A stretch of DNA of 64,000 nucleotides from Opisthorchis felineus (taxonomy: Eukaryota; Platyhelminthes; Trematoda; Opisthorchiida; Opisthorchiidae): assembly GCA_004794785.1 (NCBI GenBank), contig SJOL01009857.1, forward strand, positions 228,175 to 292,174. Direction: 5' to 3'. The translations under genes were made by a program, and so were the position numbers. Of the stretch, positions 12,064 through 27,000 are shown one piece after another. Below the pieces are notes generated by a model that saw only the letters and a list, made by a program, of their open reading frames with translations, was not told the origin of the DNA and ran no database searches. Positions within the stretch are counted from its first letter, which is position 1. The number at the start of each line of letters is the position of its first letter.

Positions 12064-15000
12064 ATATAGTGATATATATATATATATATAAATATTATAT
12101 ATATTATATATTATATTATGTATGTATATATTATATATGTCCTCGAAAACTTAGTGCTTGACAGATGTCACGGGTACCTTAGAGACAAACAAGTACCTGG
12201 TGCACATTGTCATGCTATCATTTTGAGACCGACTGGTGACTTGCAACAGGCCTCCACATGTCCGCCCGGCGACCATGTTCCCTCTAGTTTACATCAGCGC
12301 CATGGGCTTGCGCGCGAAGTCACATTCGGCTAACTCCTTTATGCAGCCCTTACGAAAGACGGATTAAGATGCCGTCAAGATTCAGGTAGGAAGACACACC
12401 TAGACATGGTGCGTAGTGGACAAGGTTTTTCAGAACTTCGCTGCTTTTGATTTTCATTCGAATCAATGTGTTCCAGCGAAATCGGTAGTCTTCTTCCTCT
12501 ACTCTGAAGATCGGCGCTAGTCCTAGTGCAATGACTCGGACTGTGATGGAACTTGTTAATGTTTAGGGCACGACCTGTGTAAACACTGCTCATGTGACTC
12601 TGCCTATGCCGTTACTGTCACGTGACATGCCTGAACGCAGCTTTAGCTGTTCAGCCGTAAAATGTTTGACGAAGTGCAGTAGGATGCTATCACAACGAAC
12701 CGGGGCGGATCAGAGAGAAATAAACTGAAACGATGGTTGTGCACATGTGTAAGTACATCTTTACGGAACGAGTAAAAGTTAAACGAACGCAATTCAGAAG
12801 CTGAAGGGTGACTAGCTATCCATCGTAGAGGAATCCGATTACGTGCAGTCAGTTGTAGAAAAGCCGTGCCTTGCCTGTTTCAACTTTTGTCTCAGAGCAA
12901 AAAGTTTCGTTTCTTCCTTTTGTCGACCGAATCACACGTGACACTTTGCAGTCCACTCAGTACTTCCCCAGGCCTTGGCAACAACACTCGTGTTCAACAC
13001 CAAGGCTTGGAAACTGTAAGATAGTGTTCTCTTTAAAAAACGCCTTGTTCTGAATAGAAGAACAAAATGAGAAGTATTGGCTTAGTGCTTAACCATTCCA
13101 AACTCAATGAGACAGGGTAGCGAACGGCCTGCAAAAACCACAGAGGCATCATCATGGTGGCCCTGGCATCCAAATTCCATTTTTCTTATCCTTCTTAGAT
13201 TGATCAAGTAGCAGGAGAGGCAAATCAAACTGGGTCTCGTCGTGGAAGAGGGTAAATAGATTCCATTTTCAACTGGGCCATTGCTTTAAACGACCATCAG
13301 TGATTTCTTAACTCGGATGCTGCCTCTAGCTGCGGTGGTCGTTGGGCCTTATAGCACTGTCTGTCGGGCAGTGGTGTTCTAACTAAAGCCGTATCTCTCC
13401 CAATAGCCTTATATGTTATTTATCGTGATCCGGTAAATGTTCACGTGAATTAGTCACATCAGGTGATGTTCGGCAAGGTTTGCTCGTTGCTGTTCTGCCT
13501 TCGTAATCGATATGACCACTGAACAATCTTCTGTCTCTGACGCCCTTAGGGTTGAAGTGGTTCCAATTCGTTAGCTCGTTGACATTGAGTACGCAGATCG
13601 TATAGCTCTTCTTGAATAAGATCCTGTGCATCTGCAAACAATGTTAAATAAATTAAATGACTCTGCACGATATCTCACATGCTTTACACCCACAAAACGT
13701 TGTACTGCCACACAACTGGTTGGGAACAAGTCCAGACTTAATGCCTGCAGATGAACCAATCAGTGTATCGGTCAGTTCTTTTGGCTTAGTCCATTCACCC
13801 TAACAAACCCTCCGAATGTCTATACACAACATCTTTGATACCTAGTTGACGTTACTTTTTCTGTAAAGGACGGAGCACATAGCCCCGCAGCACGTTTCGT
13901 ACTTTTATACATTTCAGAAATCTGACATCTACGGACGAAAGACATGACGAAGCCTTAATTGCTTAACAACTGGTGCTCATTTCTGGGGGGCACACCAGAT
14001 TCGTAATCCCGAGATTTATCGAATCGTATCTCGGGAAAAAACCCACGCGCTGTAGATGAGCTGATGACACTAGACTGCTTTGGCTTAGTTACTTGCTCCC
14101 AAGGTCAGACAACCTTCCGCTTTGCAGAGCCCTCTTTGTCCAACCATGTGCAGGGCGGAAGCGGTCCAAGCGAAGTTAGGTAGTAACTTGGAAGCGAAAT
14201 ATGAATGCCCCTACCAGCAAACTCAATCGCTCTAGCAAATGTCGTCCCCCTTGTTGGGAGCCCCTGAGGCAAGCCACATCAATCATTAGATGCGCTTACG
14301 AACTTGGCCCGGTCTTTAGGCGAAATATATCCAATCTATAGCTCAACATTTTAATCATCTGCACCAGTGGGACATGTTCTACATTATACAGAGCCACAGA
14401 TGGATCTACACCGGTGTTTTGAGCTGTCGTCATCAATTCTTTATTTATCGGTGAACAAAGCCGTGACTACTGGAGGCGCTGTACTACCTGTACTCGATTC
14501 ACAGCTGATAATGATGGTGGTGATGATGCTGGTGCGTAGAATAAACCCAGTTAGAACAACCGATGACATAATCGAAAGCATACCCTATTGGGTACTGCTC
14601 TAGGTTACGGTGGCTCTGAATAGCAAAGCAGGGTAATATTCAGTCATCGGCAAGTATAACCATCATCACACTGCCTTCTGCTTGGTGAACGAAGGACCTA
14701 TATCTTGCAAAAATCCTGAGACTGAGCGATGAACTAGTATGACACTGCAGTGCATACGGAGTTTCACTGCCGCCTTTAGCCTAAACACTTCAGAGGTTTC
14801 ATTCGCAGTAAAGACCACTATCCTATCTATAAAAAGGCATTTTTTTCAGTGTGACTTCAACACAATACTACTGTTGGTGTTGCACTAATTGCCCACGATT
14901 TGCATCATTTCAAGGTCACACCAGGCCACTGTTAAGTTAATTGCATCTGCTATAAAATCAAGCTCATCCACGTCGTTTTTTCTGGCTGATTTTCTGTACC

Positions 15001-18000
15001 ATATATTTCACCGCCGGAAGCTGACGTATCCCTGAACACTACGCACTGGACAAGCCGATTGAACTGCCTGAGTACATTAGGTCTTGCCCAACTGAGTAAA
15101 GTTACATAAACCGCATTCAAATATTTCGTATTTAAATGGTATGGACCTAAATTCAGTGGGAAAATTACGTGGAATGGACAAATGACCAACGTTTTTAGAT
15201 GGTAATTTCAGCACTTAAATACGGTGAAATATCCCCAAGAAGTGTGTCACCACGATCCACCTAGCGATTGTGACCTATTTGTGCTAACTGTTTGTTTTTA
15301 GTCGGTTCAGTCGGACAGGAAACCGATCAACCATAAAGTTAAAGTTTACTTGCTGTACCAATCACACACAATTTGAAGTGTATCCGATTACTTGGAGCGT
15401 TCTGAGTGAGATTACTGCAAGCAGCCATGTCCCATTCTGAGCCGCTAGCTACTCATGTAATGTGTTCAACGGCACGCGCTCAGAGCACACGAACTACGCC
15501 CAAAGTCATAAAGACCCTGGAACGCGGAATGGAATGTGAACATATTTGTTTTTGCAAAGACTCCTACTCTGTGCAAACACCCAATAACTTGATTCTTTTT
15601 TCGTGCCTGTTTGAACGTGCTCTAAACATGTGCCTCACACTATCGCGCGTTTATGATGGTATGTGACCCAAGTTCCCATGCACCCCTGTTAGCATTTTTC
15701 ACGTCTGTTTGTGATGCACGCGTCCAGTATCTCGTGCTCCTGTATCTCGATTTTCTTGACACTGTTGGCCCCATGCAGAACATCATGTTTACCTAAAATC
15801 CAGCTTAGTTGTTTTTTTCGAGTTTATTTGAGTTTACTTGTAAACCGCCTCACTGAGCACGAAAGCCGTCTCGTACTCTTCATCGATGACGCTCATGCTA
15901 CTCAAAAGTAGATCCGCCAGCCCAAGGTCTAGTAGTTCCGTTTGGGTTCTCTCGTTTTGCGGTATTTGGGTGGCGAAATGACAAGTCTGTTACCTGGAAC
16001 ACGATCATTAGCTTGTAAATCTACTAGTTCACCTCCACTCGTCTGTCCAACTGTCTTAACCAAAGAATGATCTAAGCTTTGTACGATGCTTCTTAACTTG
16101 CACCCCGTTAGCAACCCATGATTCCTAGTACGCTCTCTGCTTGTGTGGCCGCGTACCTCCGTCTTGCGAATTGAACTTGAAGCCTCGATCTAATCAAACA
16201 CAATTCGAAACACTGCTGCTTAGCATCTGGTTGATTGCGAGATTCGTAGAATTTGCATTCACATAACTCACCCTCTTGTACTAGCGCAATTATTCTGATG
16301 AGTCCACCCCAAACAGGAGGACTCGTGTTTCGCTCTCAATAAAGCTCACAAGCAAAGTATATCTTTCGCGGTACCGGGATTTCAACTACGGACATTTGAT
16401 ATGTGAGGTGAGCATATGACCAGCACATCACCAGCGAACTTTGGATTTACGTAAATTATCGCATCTGAACAGGCGGATGAGCAGTGTAATTGGTCAGGCA
16501 GATCAATTGGTCGGCACCATCGCGACAGTTACTAGATTGTCCCTCGAGGCTTTTGGAAAACCAGCCACGTCGCCCATGCGCGAAGATGTTCGCCTTCTTC
16601 GAGTGCACACTGTTGGACACAGGTGTGTCGAGTGTGTTGGTGCAGTTGCATTAACACAACTATCTCGCATGTCAAGTATCCAGAGTTCAAACCCAGTACG
16701 GCCAGGAATGTGTACACTGCTGATGAGCTCTAATAAGAGCGAAAGCCGAATCCAGTGCTTCCCATCTGAAGGCGGATTCATCAGAATAATTGCACCAGGA
16801 CAGCAGGAGGACTACTGAGACGGGAGTGATGTGAACGCAAAAACATAATGTCTTCTTTTGGGCGAATTCATTCCTTGAACAGTTTATACGTGAATGTAAC
16901 ATCTATTGTTCAACTGGGGACACAAGAGTCTAGTACCCTCATGGCTTCCTGATCGGATGGTCGTTGATCTGTTCGCCGAGCTTGGCTATTGACTTGCAAA
17001 CGTTTCGTCCCCAGTCGAGGAGACATCGTCAGTGCGCAGTTGAGTGGATGCTTCCTCCGTGCCTGGCTACGTTTACATACTCTTCAGAAACTATATAAAC
17101 GCAGCCAGGCCCGGAGGAAGCATTCACTCAACTGCGCACCGACTATGTCTCCTCGACTGGAGACGAAACGTTTGCAAGCCAATTGCCAACCTCGGCGAAC
17201 AGATCAACGAGCATCTGATCAACCACCAGTGTCTAGTTTCAGTTTTATCATCTGGCTGTCCCAGCTTACATTTCTGCTGCAAATGATCGAGGACAAATCA
17301 CCCCTTTTCGATCACTCTTTTCCGTGAACACTGAATATTCAAATGTCAAAATCCAGTTTAGCAATGAAACCCAATATGTTTTATTCGATGATACATTTTA
17401 TTCCAAAAACCTCGATTAGTTTGCCACCTGAGGGCGAGCTGTCTTGGATTTTTCGAGTGTTTGCTCTACAGTGGTGACTGTGTGCCTACGTTGTACAGGC
17501 TTGTAATTTGATATAGGTATCACGGGGGAGTGATTTTGGAGGATGTCATCGAAGATGCTGCACACATTACATGCTTTGATGGACAGTTACTTCATTCAGG
17601 AAATCTTCATCCTTTCTTCGTAGGCCCCGCATTTGACTGAAGTCAACTGTTTTCGCACGATCGTCTCACAGGTTATCAAGTATTTTATATAAGAAGCGCT
17701 GTGTTAGAGTGAACTAAATGATACACCAAAAACCTGTTAGCAACCATCCCTGCTCAGTCGTCTTGTCGGCGTGATAGATGGGTGAGAATTCTCTAAGTTA
17801 TGAAAGGGAAGTTGCCGATAGATGGGTAACTTTCTTCTCGTTCATAACCACAGAACATATCAAACCTAATGGCGTTGATGATATCACCGGCAAAGTAAAC
17901 ATACATATTAGAATGACCTTGATTGACATATTTGTAATTAGGAGCTTAGCCTTAAAATATTACTGTCTCGGATGATGAAACCGCTAGCTTTTCGGAAGCA

Positions 18001-21000
18001 CCACTCTGGAAATGCGACTGGAAAATTCCGCGACCTAGCCGGTTCATTCGTTCTTAGAAGACTGTTGTGGTTGTGCGCCGCTTACATGTCTTAGTACGTT
18101 AGAAAAAAATCAGGCTTCATTTAGCTTTATCATGTCACAGCCTGCCTTCCAGGAACTTTTTGCCACCTAGGATTCGGAATGAAAAGACTGTACTCTGGTA
18201 GACGGTGGCTGGGCATTCGTAGTACATGTCCAAACCACTCCACTGCAGACGCACCCGTCATTTTATGAAAGTTCAAGTGACCGAATATTTGAAGGTCTTC
18301 AGATCGGGGATGAAGTTTCGCAAGGTAAATCTGCTTTTACGATTATCCTGCGTACAGAACCCTTCAGCTTCAATGAATTCCGTTTTCGGCTCCCTAAATA
18401 ACGCAAGTTAGCGAAAATTGCCCGTGCTTTGACAGTGGACAACCTTGGCCAATACAATCGTGGCTTTTGCAGCTTTCAGGACACATAGGCCGATCAGCAA
18501 ACAAACTTCTTCTCTTGAAGTTCTGAAGGTGCACAATGAACTACTGATGACGTGCTATTCGAAATGGATTCTGCTAACTTGGAATGGTTGAATATTAGGA
18601 CATTGTTTTCTGCGTATTTCAAGTTCACTGATGTTTCTTCAGGTTACGCTTCAACTCCTAGGTATCCAGACCCTCATAGTATTCATCCCATGGTTGTATC
18701 AATGACGAACTTGAACAAAACGAGAAATGATGGACGAATCTAATCAGTTTTGGGAAAGCTTGCAGACGTTCTGTTGTGAACCATCACACAGCCAGTTAGG
18801 ACAAAGGATACGAAGCTGATTTCACAAACTCGGGAGGCATTCCAAATATGTTTAGAATAGGCATGTTATTTTATCTGGATTTTAAAGAACAAAAGTCGAG
18901 GAAAACAGCGGTTGTCGATCGGTGTTGTGTGGGTTTCTCCAGCATTTAACAGATGGTCAGTTCAGTCCCTTCCTGGTCGAAGTTGGGGTTGGTGCTCTCG
19001 GATTTACACTTCATTTATCGAAGTTGGGCGTTGCAGTCTGCGGGAGGCTGGTAGCCATTTTATGACTTAAATGTAGCTTACAGTTTAGTTGGGACAGTCG
19101 CTCCATAACTTACATCGTGCCAAAGCACGTTTTGATTCATGCTGTGCATTCCAGAATGATGGGCAATTAAGGATGGCCTCAATATCGGTAGCGACTGCCT
19201 CTTATAAACATTCGTGGTGTATTTTACTGAACTTCCTGCAACGCAATGCGGTGATAATTTTTTAAACCGACCACTGTCCCTTAGTGATCGCTTCTGGTCA
19301 GCCCCTTTGCAGGACTCACGGGGACTGATTTCCCACATTCATAAAAGGAACTTTTTATCGACGCCATCAGCCTCGCTGATTCTTCAATATTAGAGGACTG
19401 ACGTTATTGGCGAATTGAAAACGTCTAAGACCAGAGGCAACCAATAATCAACATCAGCCTATTTTGAGCGACCAGTTTTGACTGATTCTGTCAATGGCCC
19501 CTGCAAGAAGTTATTACTATACGTGTTATTTAAACGCTCTCCACTTTTTGATTGTGTTTCCGCTTTCCGTAGAGTTCAGTTCACATTCAGACGATGAACA
19601 TGAATGACAGGTTTCGAAAAACTCTGACAGCGTATTGGCGTTCAGTGAACTATAAATCGGTCTACGAGCAGTTGTGAGGAGGGTTGAGCAATCTCATTTA
19701 ACTGCGCATCGGGTACTTGATGAAACAATGATGTCGGGGAGTTCTTTTCATCTCAAACTTGACAGACTGAATGATTTAGGGGAAGTATTTAGCGTAGGTG
19801 ACACCAAAAGTCATCGAGGAGTGACTGCTCATAGAGTACTGAAGGATACGTCATTCTCGCTTCGGTGGATTTGATGGGGAGGCTCCAAAATCAACTGTGT
19901 TCGCAAAAACCGACGACTACGGGCAGTGCGAGATGTGCCATGGGAAACAAATAAAATGAACCACATTGGTCTCCAGGGTTGAGGCAAAACAGTTTAGATT
20001 AAACTAGTTAATGAGTACACTGTTGCGTGTCGTGGGAAATGGCCATTATGTTCGGAGAGTAATCATTAATGAACTGTGGTTTCCCCGGTAAATGCGAATT
20101 TGTTTTCCATGCCTGAAAGTGACGCTAACACTCTTATGTATACACTTCCAAATCATACGCTCGCATCCAACTGTGGGCATTTCAACGTTGAACGCGACAA
20201 GATTATGATCCGATAGCCTGACCTCACGGTATACATCTGAACCTGATTTCAAACCTTCCGGGTTTTTTGGCAAAATGAGTAGGTAAAATCCCTTTGTAGC
20301 AGTCACCCTTCGGTAATAATAGCCCTTCAAATCGGTTTCCATGTCACGTTTGGCCCTCTGAAGTTGACTCGAATAAACGTAACTACTGTGTTAAACGAAT
20401 TCTCAGTTTACTGTCAAACGTCGGGTTACGACAATTTCCTCAGCGTCCATCCTTTTGGAGCAACCGTTTTCCACAGATCTCTTCCGTAGTCACTGCAGAG
20501 GGTTTTTGATGTTCACGAAGCTAGGTATGTGTGCACCGGAAATCAAGCCGATGATATCGGTGAGTAGCTTGGTGTTTTGTTCTACAGTAGAGTCCGCGGC
20601 CCCCTGAGAGTAGTAGCTGTCAATTAAAATGACGGTCATATTTCACCTTGGAATCCCTTACCTCGGTTCGACTCGTTGGGCAAATCACTTTTCAGTTAGT
20701 ATACCCAGCCGCATTTCATTTTAACGAATATCGATTTGAAAAGCTTCAAGATCTACATAAGACACGTGTGCCTGAAAATGTCAGCATTTCACTTGTACGA
20801 ATACATGAGGAGGGTTGTGCATAGTTCATCGATGTAGTTTGATGAACAATGGTCCAATTAGGGTGATCATCGAACTGATATTTCCAAACGGACGGGTGCC
20901 GGATGACTTGTGCAGGGAACGTCCACTCCACGTGCCATTGCAAACAGCCTAACCTTTTTTGTACACAGCACACAGATGTTTTGTAACACTAGTTTACTTC

Positions 21001-24000
21001 GTGGTCTGCGGGACAGACAGCCACGTAAGATAGTTTAGTTTATGTTCTAATTGAACCCAAACTGTACGCAAGTCGCGAAATGCATTCTTTTGCACACTAA
21101 TTTGATTTTAACCATAGACTCAACTACACCCAGTTGGATTTCTTGTTCATGATTTTCAACTGAATATGCTGTACAAAGACTGCCTCACCCTTCAGTTGGT
21201 ACGATATACAAGATATTGCAGTATATTTTCTGGACGGAACATACTACTCATAGAAACATCATAAACGACAGATTCAGCTGGATTCAGTTGATTCAGTGTG
21301 CAAATAATTGTATTTCGCGAGTCGCATACCACTTGGGTTTAGGTAGAACATAAGGTTGTCGGAAACTTGGGGACTGCGCTTACCTGATGAGTCTGAAGAA
21401 GGGTGAAACCGATCGTAGGTTGTCGTCGAGACAACGTACACGTTCAGTGGAGGAACATCGTATACGGGAGATTCAGCCGGATTTAGTCGAGTCTCCCGTT
21501 AAAACCAAATTAATGTGTCAATAAGTGTATTTCGCGAACGGTTTATTCTACCTGGAACATCTTCCCAATGATTAGCGCGTCCGTCCACCACCCGTTGTGT
21601 GCCTCAAATGGCCACCCACCAGCAAGTTTCCAAAAATAACCTGTTCTCACCTCCCTGGACATCACTACCCTTCCATCCGGGGGTTGAGATCATTGCTATG
21701 TGCAGTCAACCCAGCTTAACCGGCGGGACTTCATGTGGTTGTGCCGCGTTTTTTATTGTGAGAATCGGTCCAGGTTTACTGGTTTAGAGCACGGTTCTCA
21801 CACACAATGGTCCATGCGGAAAACCGGAGAATCGAGCGCACACAACAGTTAACTCCAGGGTATGTTGGTGTTCTGTTAGCTCTACAGCCCGTGCGTGTTC
21901 GTACCGATTCGTGCTCCATATGGGCAGGTCTCACGTAGCTTTGTGCTCAATTTTGCCTAGATTTTTGTTCACACTGTCTGTGCCTGATAAGCGCATGGTT
22001 CAACCGAATACCACTATGGATTAATGTCCACTTGGTTCATTGTCACATAATCGCCGCTACTGAACCACAGCGAACGAATGTAGTGTACTCTGAACCGGGG
22101 ATTCTCGTTGTGATTCAGCTCAATACTAGAACAAAGTCGTTTGTCTATGGCGTTCGTTCGGTGCACATCTGTCATTCAACCCACAGGAACTACAGGATCT
22201 GACTTACTGTCAGATTGTGCAAGTCTGGACAGGTGTATCTGAAATGCGGATCTTCTGGCAAACCTCTGATTCAAGTGCTATAACTAGGAGATTAAATTAA
22301 TCAGACAACCTCAAAAACTGAATCACTAACAATGCTAAGATCTTTTTCGTATGCCAATCCGTTGGTATAACATCTGACTACATTAGCTCACTTTTCGGAA
22401 AGGGTGCAAAATAATTTTCAGTAGCGTACGTTGTTTGTCGGATGCATTATCATTCGAGGGTGGAAAATGACACATCAGGCATGACAATCAGTGGTAGTAG
22501 GTGTTCGTGGACGGTGAATTCCCCTAAATGCAATACGGTTTGCGCGTGTGGCTAACCATATCGTTGTGTTCGGGCGGTATCTCACTGAGGTATTCATGTT
22601 TCAGTTCGGCCGTATGTATATTTCACTAGTACTATGTGCGCTGTCGAAATAGTGTCACCTTGCTTCGTTGTTAAGAGCCTGATTTGCTGATGCGAATAGT
22701 ATACGGTACTTCATATTTCCACAATCAAGGATCCCCGCTTGGGCTTGTGATCACAGTAGAATCGACCGTTTCCTCCTCCCCCCTCGTTCTTTTGTTCGTC
22801 AGGTCGCCTACTCATGAAAAATTGAATCGACATGCCCCTGGAAGGTATTGCTTGACATTCTCCATTCTCCCACAATCGTGTGTAGAGATTCTTACGGGCC
22901 TGAAAGTCAGATTTCGATCAGTAGCAGAACCTCTTTCGAATGAGTCGTTCTGAGTCGAATGGGCGATTAAAATACCGATTCGCTCTAGTCCCTGTTCGCA
23001 GTCTGTTTTGCGGAGTTACCATACTATTATTATATGATACCAGTCATGCCATGTTCAGACCAAGTGATGAGCTTATGTTTAGTTTTGCATAGCTTGATCT
23101 GCTTTGTGCTATCACTAAAGCATGTGAACAGGACATTCAACCACTGGTAGTTGTTTGACGATTCATATGTTCAATAGGAGATTTCTTCTACTCTATCCTA
23201 GGATTGGACTGCCACTTGGCGTCATGTCTGTTTGAGCAGTGATTAAGCTCATTAGGATCGTCTACCGACTAGACCTCTGTATCCTTCGGAACAATGAAAG
23301 CGTGAATATTCCCTGAATTTTCATTGCTCCATGCGATTTCGCACAACCGTACGAACACCCAACAGCTTGTTTCTTTAGGCGGTTGCAGTAAAGCTGACCT
23401 TGACTTTGTTGAGAAAAACGACGTTTAGCAGAGTTCCGTATGTCACCGCTATTTGGTCAAAGTAAGATGGTCGTATTCAGTGAAAAATTGTGTTAGCGTG
23501 AGTGATACCTGATAACCCGAGACATGGGTATTTGTTCTAACTATATTGCACTCCTGTATTCATTGTGGTGGTTGAGCACGCAAATTTGCAACACCCATAC
23601 TTCTCGATTTTGTCAGTTCACTGGACCATTGGCCAGAATAATGGAGTATCCACACTAAACCTTACTCTTCCGTGTAAAAACGGACGCATGTGTTGTTCCC
23701 TGTTTGTTTAGGATAGCAAAGGAAGAATATACGGTTCAGCTGTAGCGCCCTTTCGGTTCCTGGCTGCCTTGCCGCTCGGTGGAAGCACGGAGGCTGAGAT
23801 ACTGCCAGGTTTGCCCAAGCCTAGATAGGAGCAGCCGAGATGCTGAGGTCGCATTATAGCCACGGACCTTCCGGTCATTAAGCTCGCGCCTTAACCACTG
23901 AGCTACCTCGAGCTCTAGACGATATAGCAGACAATGCATCAAAGAAGTTCTTGAGAGGCCCTGCAGAACCCAGCAGGCGAAGGGGTCGCTGCCTCAAGTG

Positions 24001-27000
24001 CCAGGATGATGGGATTATGCTGTGTATATGCGCGAAGCATACCATTCACGGGACTGTGAGTGCCTGGTGTAACCTAACTGAGGAACACCTGTTCGTCTGC
24101 CGAGCAATCGAACTTACTTTTCGCGGAAGTCAGAAAGAAGGTTAGGAAGAGTCTGTTGTCAATGTAACGTGGTGGTTTAACGTCGAATTTACTTCCCTAG
24201 ACAAAGGTTTTGTGGGAGCTCAAGAACAGGTGAAGTCGTGAGACATCGGTAGTCGATAGTTCAGCTCTACATACAGGCGATGGGATCAGGTCCAACTTTG
24301 AAGAATATGGACACATCCCAATCCCGACAACAGGAATTCGGTTTGTGACACAAATAAGGGACTATCTCTTTCGTTCAGTAGCTGAGCAAACTTTCACAGT
24401 GGTTGAGTGACGTTGGGCATATTGTCGTGCATTGTCACACGTGAAAATATGGCACTAAAAATCGCATTTTTCATCTGATCGCTTATCAGCACACTTGTCA
24501 ATTTCGGATCGTGAGCTTCTAAATAGTAGTTAGCAATTTGTTGATTGTTTCAACTGAACTTCTTAGCAGTAATTCTTTCGGTTGCTTTTTGAAGAAGCTT
24601 TCAATGTTTCCATTATTTGAAGCAGTTTCGCCGTCGCGAACCTTTTTGTCAATTTCATCGAGTTTTTTTTTGCAGCGAAATTCTGCTCCATATCATCTAG
24701 TTTCTGGATCCTAGCTATTTGCTTAAAAGATTTGATAATGTTAAACTTGGAGTCAGTACCCCGTGACGGCAAGGAATGCACATTCTAACCCTTCCCCGGA
24801 TGACACTATTTCCACCTCGGTTGAATATCGATGACACTGATATCTGTTCCGTTCGGTATCCCACCTAATAACTCACCTATGGCTTGTCTGCTAGAACTTC
24901 AGACACGTAATACAAACTATCCCGGGCAATGGTTGGGAGTGAATCATATCGTGCTCATATGTCGAGCCTGTGATTGAATTGCTGATTGAATTGCCGTCTC
25001 ATATATCCCTTGATCGACCACCATATTGCAGTTAGCCTTGTTATGTCACTACTCACCAACCTGTCGTTTCACCGTTGAATTCAGGGCCCGAGAAGCACCT
25101 GGTTTCGACTTTAAGCTTTCCTTGTCCCACCAGACTGTGAAATGCACCTTTGTCGGTATGCATTGTTAGGATGCAACTAACGTTAGCAAATCTGATCGCA
25201 CGATCAGAGAGTGTGGTCCACTCATTTCTCCAGAGAGTGGCTTGTTCTTGTTCCTGTTCTTATCCGCCCTCTTGTCCTCTAGGTGGCTCGAGTTCATGGT
25301 ATATTACATAAATCAGATTCCGAGGCCAAAATTCTCTTTTCTAAAGATCGAAAGTGTCGCAAGCAATGCTGTACAGTTGGAGGATAACTTAGGTTACACA
25401 TTCAGTCCACTCGGCATATGTGTGTGGGTTTGTTGCCCCATTTAGCACAGTGGTTATCTTCGAATGCTTGGATTTTCCTTTAATTTTGACCGATCGTTGC
25501 TGAAGTGCGACTGATGGGGTTGCCAAAATAGTCTGTACGTCGTTACTGCTGTGGCCAGCCAAGTCTTTCTCTTCACTGTATTGACCGCTACTGTGTGTGT
25601 GTACTGATGCCTGTGATGTCTGTCAGAAGGGAGTCGATTTGGTTAGTGTACGACGGACACATCAGGAAATCGTACGACGAAGGTGGCAGTTAAAATATTT
25701 TAGTGGAAACTCAAAGATTGTTAGGAACAAGGGCCATGCTATAACGAGGATAGGCTGGAAACACTGACTTGATCTATCTATAGAGGTTTTCAGGACACTG
25801 AAACACAAGAAGACTGTGCAATCGCGCATCCAAGTGCTCGACGCTGCTGCATCACCCGCTTCCCCCAATTAACAAAAGCGCATACTGAGTTCCGTTTTTC
25901 AGCTTCAGCGGTCTTGTAAACTCACTGCTTACTTCGTTGGTTCCTATCCGATTCTGCATGAGGATAGTTAATAAATTAGGTGTAGGATGTTCCACTCGCG
26001 GGATCCGTTTAAAGTGGAGAGGGGCGGGATCCGCCAAGCCGCTAGCTTAATGAGATATTTGAAACGGATAGGTAATTTTCTAAAGTAATCCGTTATCCTT
26101 TTATATTCCAGCCTGTTTTATAAATCAAATCCTCACACAGTGAACCATAACCAGTTGGATGCTGTTTGAGCGTCGTTTTATTTTGTAAAAGCCGCTAAAA
26201 CTTTTTGCTGGTCACACTTCCAGCCTGTCACTCCTTGTTATTCGCTGGCATCTTTCTGCAGCTGTTCTAAAAATTTTCAGTCCTGTTAGGCGCAAATTCC
26301 CTGATATGTTGAAGTTGGTACCTTGTTCCCTTCGTCATATTTCGGCTAATCAAATGTAGTCAAAAAGCGGAAAGACTGACATTCACCGCGAATTCGTATA
26401 CGCGAATCGGATGCACAGTATATATCCTCTGTTGAATATATATTCCACATCTCATTACAAGCCTTTGGGTGGCGGTTTTAGCTCGTGCCATAGCATGACG
26501 TTCATAGAATTTACTTTCGGTGCACTCTTTAAAAGGGCATTAATTTTGCGTCCAATCGTACACTTGTGATGGGCTATTCGTGGGCAGAATAATCCAATTA
26601 ACGTTTATCAGTGCACCTGAAGGATGTGTCCCGTATTTGTTATGAGTGAACTCGTCTTTTTACCTACAAACGGTATGCCATAATATCGCATGCGCCTTGC
26701 ACCTTCAAAGTGCAAAGTCATTCTTCAGAACGCAACTCCCCCCTCAGTTTGGCTGGAGACATTACAAGAAATGGCGGCTCACCGATGTCAGCGGCGTTCG
26801 TGCTGTCAGTTTCTTTCTAGGTTGTCTAACTGATCGCTCAGAGCACTTTTGATAAGCTGGCACCAGGTCCCTCCGTCACCCACTGTTTTCTCTTCACTTA
26901 AGGCTTCAGGTATAATTGAACTTTGGCTGTGCGGAAATGAAGCGTCATTGTCAACACTGATGTTGCTGTCTCTGATGATGATAGTGATGATGAAAAATGG

